Assembly: GCA_965372355.1 (NCBI GenBank) | Contig: CBDVBZ010000110.1 | Location: forward strand, 1-12,617 | Direction of reading: 5' to 3' | DNA length: 12,617 nt | Source of the DNA: CBDVBZ01 sp965372355 | Lineage (GTDB): Bacteria > Krumholzibacteriota > Krumholzibacteriia > WVZY01 | Part shown: positions 9,601-12,617 of the stretch, one piece after another | How the letters are laid out: the number at the start of each line of letters is the position of its first letter | Numbering within the stretch: the stretch's first letter is position 1 | Notes under the pieces: generated by a model | What the model saw: only the letters and a program-made list of their open reading frames with translations | Databases searched by the model: none | What the model was told of the DNA's origin: nothing | Program-made: the position numbers and the translations under genes

Positions 9601-9753
9601 CTCGAGGTCGAACGAGATCCTCTGGATGTGGTTCTGCGTCTGAGCCTGAGCCTCGTTGAAACTCAGCACCGACATTGCGGGTATCATAAACAGACACACC
9701 GGCAGAACGAGGAGCCGGACAAAAATAGAGCTGAAATTCATGGCCACGTTCAT
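3589..9753 (-). CDS. sprA: SprA/Sov-family outer-membrane protein (type IX secretion translocon homologue)
   Basis: SprA forms the giant outer-membrane barrel through which type IX secretion substrates leave the cell, and is needed for gliding in flavobacteria. The 2,054-residue product is somewhat shorter than the roughly 2,400 of Bacteroidota members. A signal peptide (about 1-37) ends AQA before Gln38. The N-terminal SprA block is recognisable at about 240-325 (QELDVRLNGQIGEKVNIQVD, later IEMGNTSLSLPGSQLV and SQGLFGIKM). The SprA-typical EVYIDDFEG lies near 832-840. An Asp-rich segment with DxNxDG-like loops is at about 989-1064, and a Pro/Gln/Glu-rich linker at about 1706-1745. The rest alternates short polar and aromatic strands, as in a beta-barrel, and the chain ends in phenylalanine as many outer-membrane proteins do. 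ATG 9753 has a nearby AGG; ATG 9741 is an equally possible start. The frame stays open upstream to 9939, but that part looks non-coding. No other type IX genes are in the window. Confidence 0.94.
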   Translation of the reverse strand: MNVAMNFSSIFVRLLVLPVCLFMIPAMSVLSFNEAQAQTQNHIQRISFDLEEIGKLIPDTPLDTIRPPLDELTLGEYYKVPNFLTTDFDRKRKVVEYSLYAPLKVTFEHPRYYRFEFEEVRDGAFIVMTPRDLTAPGLSIEIESVDRIAERVRQESLSAMWRETVIASISRQQLARGGKKGLLNISIPMHLPGAVEKIIGSGEATNIDISGRQSITFAGESRRVNPFIGSEGQTKQPLFPSLDLRQELDVRLNGQIGEKVNIQVDHSNSSGAIQQDNRIRLSYTGFEDDIIQLIEMGNTSLSLPGSQLVSFSGRSQGLFGIKMLAQIGPNRLTVIASKEEGELSQATFTPRGGQIGQTEVRTINDADYIKNTYFYLDEPDFGAIPRVFFRPKVDSIEVFESVEPYEIAQDPTLAVWYGRAWVDTLGNGDDIRTALAMIEAGVTPPPSQDRQFRRLVGGDDYRFVRDINSNLVIGLELVRPVSNSRVLAVRYVNEFSDVIGNYDDYTDTLALELIKPFEPTPEDADFGHTWSYMMRNIYSLQLSNIDLSTLSIEIRDLGNRLDRSIPEESTIPWLRIFGLDQTDLTGTGSPDTRVDITEGLIDENRGLLTFPILRPFDPADTTVARWTGDGFEFSGIHQDFRRPEIYDKFIDDIVSAPKFQIVVTASSTSRTFSLNAFNISPGSETVRLDGRELVRNRDYSIDYETGEVELQGAVADELTPNSNITINYEYKPFIGGGSSSLVGFNNLLTWSDNATFGTTWLYESKNTAAVKPRLGEEPTRAIVGNVNASLNYNPYLLTRIANLLPLVKTDARSSFSLTGEVAMSMPDPNTLGEVYIDDFEGVEDSDLISVSRRSWHPASLPVNPLDHDSTLSADKRMKVFWYNVEPERDGQKTGVSRRDLNPELDERESTLVQTLDIEFDTLSTDPTHWGGVMTGFRGGGLDLTQGQFIEFWVNDFRGDDFASRGGILRIDMGRIDENFYRPGIRGAVGDWFDTEDPNLDGFVALNEDTGLDGVENGQTGDDPEDDWELSRLPEGDPNGRFLRINGTEGNRVFDSEDLDGTGTGESRNSYFSFEVDLASEPVIDVRKSFPTHVRLNEPPHANDSWRLYRIRLSDHIQVGPAGTPSFRQIRHMRIWFEDVANTINPDIKRIQIADFKVVGNRWEKDGIRSLSDSLLTGVDTLGTQISLGVISTKTDPVDYIPPFRPNEVNDIAEKEQSLLVRYDSLQAGQTFQLRKRFVGRGLNFSNYRDAHVFAHTSHHDPDLEYFFKIAIDSLNYYEISAPMTAEYFPGSMWMHVYFNLSDLTQLKLEEGDGTVVTGKMRDLIDNNRVYDIRMYGSPSLFNVRFLYAGVRNRGTQQASGAMWFNDIYLGDRRRDIDYAGRVSGSINLANVVTMSGSFSHTGPDFRGLRQTRGSGATAQSLSLNAKTGLGNFIPLLGFQIPVSGTYSRNLLLPKFTPNSDTEILSDALKYRFRSETVTKGFSSTLTRQGSKNPLLRYTFDKLKVNFSMSESQTRTPSSADTSMAMSGTLDYSITFGQKRVNVFRGVRFRYWLNSFNVRATANRRRGQRWRNVGDALIRDPAFYAATIGTSGQANYNPFQSFTTSFRMNIDRDYARPHEWFGIDIGMETMRNHTFQANYKVPNLWLIGALQPDFNFNATYREDSRPDVRRQGDPPGVRNVSNTRNASAKLNFDVGKYFKRLFGALNLAEEESPPPSRSGGQPQGQPGQAIPDSASVEQPAEEEKGADKWIAVRRIGGVLSRIRRINASFRQRFSSTYSRIEDRPNLLFQLGLTDKSGTSVGGLPLDVPERMSENNSLLLDSGVQVTKNIDVAARYSLTLSRNTFLESEARSKNTVWPDLNLSWTGLEKYGPLKGLFSSSAATIGYRKTTRESGQGKRVDSTDKSRSLTPAIVFTWKNGLNTNLNMNLSKNTSENRGSYNETSSMSINMEFKYAFQPGKTLKIPLPFLRNKTLRSSLNTSLAMGYTRSGGKRSSLGSNILQSVPLRTTVRVSPRVTYNFTRALNGGLFVDFSRSFSAATDQTITTTRVGIDATFTF

Positions 9754-9791
9754 CAAACCTATGATCCAGACGACGATTCGAGCGGTAGGGG

Positions 9792-9820
9792 AAAAACCTG
9801 GATTCCAATCGAAAACCAGG
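9792..9820 (-). terminator. Terminator- or attenuator-like hairpin in the sprA leader
   Basis: On the minus strand CCTGG (9820-9816) pairs with CCAGG (9801-9797). Inside, TTTC pairs with GGAA (one G-U pair) around a GATT loop, after one T-T mismatch. Five T residues follow at once (9796-9792). The hairpin ends about 38 nt before the sprA ATG. No minus-strand gene lies upstream that would need a terminator, so leader attenuation of sprA is the more natural reading. The stem is modest and the role is inferred. Confidence 0.45.
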
Positions 9821-10012
9821 CGTGCAGGGGACGGGCACGCTCTGGGTCTCGCTGCGTTGGGTGTCCTACAATCGCTACACAAATGGTTCGAACTGTCGCT
9901 TTCCAGGGACAATCCCAAACACGAGCCGCACCCTACCACATCACCTCAGGGGGGAATTTCAGAGGCGTCGGTGAAGGCGCGGGGCTTAGCTGTTTCCAAA
10001 CTCACAAACTGC

Positions 10013-10040
10013 TTGTCAATAAATGAATTATTTGTATTAT
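10013..10040 (+). promoter_or_regulatory. Probable sigma70-type promoter of the lptF-lptG unit
   Basis: TTGTCA (10013-10018) and TATTAT (10035-10040) each match the consensus hexamers in five of six bases, with a 16-nt spacer rich in A and T. Transcription would begin near 10046-10048, leaving a leader of about 40 nt that contains the Shine-Dalgarno. This also argues that the ATG at 10023, inside the promoter, is not a start codon. Confidence 0.6.
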
Positions 10041-10071
10041 TTGAGTGTCGTATCGGGCACCCAACGGCCAG

Positions 10072-10076
10072 AAAGG
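10072..10076 (+). promoter_or_regulatory. Ribosome binding site of lptF
   Basis: AAAGG lies 9 nt before GTG 10086. It selects this GTG as the start; the resulting MILERYIVRNYV is the usual beginning of the permease family. Confidence 0.7.
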
Positions 10077-10085
10077 TCTCTCGCC

Positions 10086-11507
10086 GTGATTCTTGAGCGC
10101 TACATAGTCCGCAACTACGTCGGTCCCTTCTTTTTCTCGTTATCCATCCTAACGTTCCTGTTCATAATGGATTTCATACTCCGTTACATCGAGCTGTTTC
10201 TCCACAAAGGCGTTGCCTTTCTCATTGTCCTACAAACGTTTATCCTCAGTCTGGGGCACATGTTTGCATTAATCATACCAATGGCCGTGCTGCCCGCGAC
10301 CCTCATGACGTTCGGGAGTATGTCGGCCGAAAACGAGATAACCGCCATGCGGGCCAACGGAGTCAGCCTGTACCGGATGATTTTGCCGGGTGTGGTCATG
10401 GCGACGCTTCTGACGGTGGGGATGATTCTCTACAACAACCACGTCCTCCCCGAGAGCAATCACAAGCTCCTCAACCTGCTCATCGACATCAACAAGAAGA
10501 AACCCACGGTGGAAATAAAGGAAAACGTCTTTATCGATGCCTTCAAGAACCACACCATCTACATCCGTCACAAGAACGACAAAACGGGTGAGCTCCGGGA
10601 CATTCAGATATTCCGCTACAGCAAACCGGGCGCGCTGCCCACGACGATTGTGGCGGACCAGGGCAGGCTGACCTATCTCGATCCCGAGCACGTGCTTCGG
10701 TTCGAACTCGAAGACGGGGAGATTCACGAGATGCCCGAGGGCGCAGACGCGACGACCTACCGAAGGACCCAGTTCAAACATTACGTCATCAACATCCGCG
10801 ATATCGATCGCAGCCTCAAACGGAGCGAACGGAACTACCGGGGAGACCGGGAGATGAGCACAAAGATGATGCGCGATAAGATCGAGACCATAAGGGACGA
10901 CATCAGAGGGGTCGATAACAAGATGGCCACGCTCGCCTCCACGCAGGCCTCCGCGGTCTTCCAACTGCTGGACCAAACGGTCCGTGACTCCGTGTTCGAC
11001 GTGAAGCGGCGCATGACGGAGTCGGATACAACGGCGGTCTTGAAGTCCATACCGAAGATTACGTCGACGAATCCCGCCCAACGTCCGCCGAACAGGGCGG
11101 CGGTCACTCAAAAAGCGCTCGAGAGTCAGCGTGAGATCCGGAGATCCTACTACCGTCAAATCGACCGGTATCGTGTGGAGATACACAAGAAGTTCTCGAT
11201 TCCCTTCGCGTGCATCGTTTTTGTTCTCATTGGTTCTCCGATCGCGTTACGTTTGGGGCGTTCCGGGATGAACATGGCGGTTGGATTGAGCCTTCTCGTC
11301 TTTCTCATCTATTACATCTGTCTGATCGGCGGGGAGAAACTCGCTGACCGGCAGGTGGTCAGCCCGGTGTTCGCGATGTGGGTGCCGAATGTTATTTTCG
11401 GTGTCTCGGCCCTGTTTCTCATTCGAAGGGCTTCGCAGGAACAGAGTGTTATTCAGTTTCAGTGGCGGCGGTTTCTCCCGCGGCGTTTTTCGAAACAGCA
11501 AGCATGA
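10086..11507 (+). CDS. lptF: LptF-like LPS transport permease (YjgP/YjgQ family) with enlarged periplasmic region
   Basis: LptF and LptG are the two membrane halves of the LptB2FG transporter, which extracts lipopolysaccharide from the inner membrane and passes it to LptC. The 473-residue product has three N-terminal membrane segments (about 14-34, 50-73 and 97-118) and three C-terminal ones (about 370-390, 397-415 and 427-447). ENEITAMRANGVS (about 82-94) is the conserved cytoplasmic loop that contacts the ATPase. The periplasmic beta domain (about 145-240) has LptF-like features (TTIVADQGRLTYLD, then RRTQFKHYVINI), which is why I assign F rather than G. Between it and the fourth membrane segment lies an extra charged, mainly helical stretch of about 110 residues (about 245-360). 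This explains the length against the usual 360 or so. The GTG start follows from the Shine-Dalgarno and family alignment. The stop overlaps the lptG start. Confidence 0.9.
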   Translation: MILERYIVRNYVGPFFFSLSILTFLFIMDFILRYIELFLHKGVAFLIVLQTFILSLGHMFALIIPMAVLPATLMTFGSMSAENEITAMRANGVSLYRMILPGVVMATLLTVGMILYNNHVLPESNHKLLNLLIDINKKKPTVEIKENVFIDAFKNHTIYIRHKNDKTGELRDIQIFRYSKPGALPTTIVADQGRLTYLDPEHVLRFELEDGEIHEMPEGADATTYRRTQFKHYVINIRDIDRSLKRSERNYRGDREMSTKMMRDKIETIRDDIRGVDNKMATLASTQASAVFQLLDQTVRDSVFDVKRRMTESDTTAVLKSIPKITSTNPAQRPPNRAAVTQKALESQREIRRSYYRQIDRYRVEIHKKFSIPFACIVFVLIGSPIALRLGRSGMNMAVGLSLLVFLIYYICLIGGEKLADRQVVSPVFAMWVPNVIFGVSALFLIRRASQEQSVIQFQWRRFLPRRFSKQQA

Positions 11508-12586
11508 GCTTCAGGATCCACGACCGGTACCTTCTTAGACAGTTCCTGAGGGTGTTTTTCCTCAGCGTGCTGACCTTTGTGACTATTTTTGTTGTGGTCG
11601 ATACGTTCGAGGAGATCGACAACTTCATCGACCACGACGCGCCGGTCCTGACGATCATCATCTATTACATCTACGCACTGCCGTTTATTCTCACTTATAT
11701 TATTCCCGTTGCCCTGCTGCTCGCAGCGGTCTTCTCGATGGGTATCATGGCGCGGCGAAACGAAATCACCGCGTTCATCGCCTCGGGCGTCAGTCTGGTG
11801 CGTGTCGCGGCGCCCGTTCTTCTCCTTGCGCTGCTCATAAGCGGCTTATCCACCGTGTTCAATGACGTGGTTGTCACGAAGGCGAACAAAAGGCATAAGG
11901 ATATCCAGCGTTACGACATCGAAAACCGCAGCCGCCCCAATCCAAACTTGAGGGAGAACTTTCACTATCTCGGAGAGAATGGCTTTATCTATCTCGCGAG
12001 CCGCTACAACCACGAGAACCGGACACTCTACGATGTGGTTGTACAGCAGTTCAACCGCAACACGCTGGTCCGTCGGATCGATGCGAAGAGAGCGGTGTGG
12101 AAAAACGGCGCCTGGCAGTTTTTGTCCGGATTCGACCGCGTGTTCAGCGGAACAGAGGAGCATGTGAAGGCTTTTGACAAGCTGACGATGGTCGAGCTGC
12201 AGGAGAATCCGCTGAATTTCGCCGAGGAAGAAGTGGACCAGGAGAATATGACTATCAAGCAGCTGGGCAAGTACATCAAAAAGGTCCGCAACAGCGGTGG
12301 AGACACCGAACGGTATCGGACCGATCTCTATTTCAAATTCAGTTATCCGCTGGCGGGTTCGATTTTCGTCCTCATGGGCGTCGCGTTCGCATCGGGCAAG
12401 AGAAAACAGTCGATAGCCACCGGGTTCGGGGTCACCCTGGTGATCAGTTTTCTCTATTACGGCGTGCTCCGGGTGGGCCAGACCCTTGGCTACAGTGGAG
12501 TTATGCCACCTCTGCTTGCAGCACAGCTGGGCAACCTCGTATTCTTAGTGTTGGGCGTCGGCCTCCTGACGAAAGCGAACCAGTGA
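11504..12586 (+). CDS. lptG: LptG-like LPS transport permease (YjgP/YjgQ family)
   Basis: This is the partner permease of the LPS extractor in the inner membrane. The 360-residue product is of normal family length and has the normal layout: membrane segments at about 15-34, 54-76 and 103-121, a periplasmic beta domain (about 150-240), then membrane segments at about 278-297, 305-324 and 336-355. RRNEITAFIASGVSL (about 84-98) is the cytoplasmic coupling loop. VWKNGAW (about 198-204) resembles the Trp-containing strand typical of LptG, and ENPLNF near 234-239 precedes the usual helix before the fourth membrane segment. The start ATG 11504 overlaps the lptF stop as ATGA. No clear Shine-Dalgarno precedes it, so it is probably translated by re-initiation after lptF. 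No frameshift or lost segment is visible. The LptF/LptG split is by similarity of the periplasmic domains and gene order, and is less certain than the family call. Confidence 0.9.
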   Translation: MSFRIHDRYLLRQFLRVFFLSVLTFVTIFVVVDTFEEIDNFIDHDAPVLTIIIYYIYALPFILTYIIPVALLLAAVFSMGIMARRNEITAFIASGVSLVRVAAPVLLLALLISGLSTVFNDVVVTKANKRHKDIQRYDIENRSRPNPNLRENFHYLGENGFIYLASRYNHENRTLYDVVVQQFNRNTLVRRIDAKRAVWKNGAWQFLSGFDRVFSGTEEHVKAFDKLTMVELQENPLNFAEEEVDQENMTIKQLGKYIKKVRNSGGDTERYRTDLYFKFSYPLAGSIFVLMGVAFASGKRKQSIATGFGVTLVISFLYYGVLRVGQTLGYSGVMPPLLAAQLGNLVFLVLGVGLLTKANQ

Positions 12587-12617
12587 TGAGAATTGTCGCT
12601 GTGCTGGCGGCGCTGCT
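12586..12617 (+). CDS. Start of a possible exported protein (cut by window edge)
   Basis: An ATG overlaps the lptG stop as TGATG and opens a frame reading MRIVAVLAAL to the window end. One basic residue followed by a hydrophobic run looks like the start of a signal peptide. The tight overlap suggests a third gene in the lptF-lptG operon. Only ten full codons are visible and no strong Shine-Dalgarno is seen, so the function cannot be named and the call rests on position and composition. Confidence 0.5.
   Translation, partial: MRIVAVLAAL

Larger units (their letters stand above)
9754..10085. other. Divergent intergenic region between sprA and lptF
   Basis: These 332 bases separate two divergent genes and must hold both promoters. 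The lptF-proximal part (about 10005-10045) is clearly AT-rich against its surroundings and carries the candidate promoter described separately. The sprA-proximal part carries the attenuator-like hairpin. For sprA I found no convincing -35/-10 pair: a perfect TTGACA on the minus strand (10019-10014) has no matching -10 at 16-18 nt. No small open frame with a Shine-Dalgarno and no tRNA was seen. Confidence 0.6.

Noticed and set aside
9754..9939. 62-residue N-terminal extension of SprA
   Set aside because: It would place non-secretory, Cys-rich sequence before a good signal peptide, and overlaps the leader hairpin; it is better read as untranslated leader.
9980..9992. GGGGCTTAGCTG, like the 5' end of a tRNA-Ala
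   Set aside because: Nothing after it forms D, anticodon or T arms, and no complementary acceptor strand is present.
8170..10026. 618-codon open frame on the plus strand
   Set aside because: It is antisense to the well-supported sprA gene, its translation resembles no family, and it arises from the high GC of sprA codons.
10023..10085. Upstream ATG start for lptF
   Set aside because: The ATG falls between the -35 and -10 hexamers of the likely promoter, lacks a Shine-Dalgarno, and adds 21 residues not seen in the family.
1..12617. Mobile elements, CRISPR arrays, phage or defence genes
   Set aside because: No transposase or recombinase motifs, regularly spaced repeats or target-site duplications were seen; all long frames are accounted for by core envelope and translation genes.

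Overview
The window is ordinary chromosomal DNA from a GC-rich Gram-negative bacterium. It carries eight genes, two of them cut by the window edges. A SprA homologue of about 2,050 residues (the type IX secretion translocon family) and LptF/LptG-type lipopolysaccharide transport permeases show a diderm cell. SprA places it in the Fibrobacterota-Chlorobiota-Bacteroidota (FCB) group in the broad sense. The high GC and non-Bacteroides-like promoters suggest a phylum other than Bacteroidota proper (for example Gemmatimonadota, Zixibacteria, Latescibacterota or a similar lineage), but the sequence alone does not settle which.

Minus strand, read from right to left. sprA (9753 to 3589) overlaps by 20 nt a lipoprotein gene of the M28 / glutaminyl-peptide cyclotransferase family (3608 to 2664). 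A clear intrinsic terminator follows at 2531-2501. After it comes the classic translation/transcription cluster rimP (2442 to 1945), nusA (1943 to 297) and the start of infB (272 to beyond base 1). These three are tightly packed: 1 nt between rimP and nusA, 24 nt between nusA and infB, with good Shine-Dalgarno sites deciding the nusA and infB starts.

Plus strand. After a 332-nt divergent intergenic region (9754-10085) come lptF-like (10086-11507) and lptG-like (11504-12586), overlapping as ATGA. The first ten codons of a third gene follow, with a signal-peptide-like start that overlaps the lptG stop as TGATG. A convincing sigma70-type promoter lies at 10013-10040, upstream of lptF. The sprA leader contains a hairpin followed by a T-run that resembles a terminator or attenuator.

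How the genes fit together. RimP matures the 30S subunit, NusA controls elongation and termination, and IF-2 starts translation. LptF and LptG form the inner-membrane part of the LPS extractor. SprA is an outer-membrane protein-export channel. The most interesting link is between sprA and the cyclase-like gene: the predicted signal peptidase cut in SprA exposes an N-terminal glutamine, the substrate of such an enzyme. No mobile elements, CRISPR arrays, tRNA or rRNA genes were seen. The window looks like conserved core genome rather than an accessory island.
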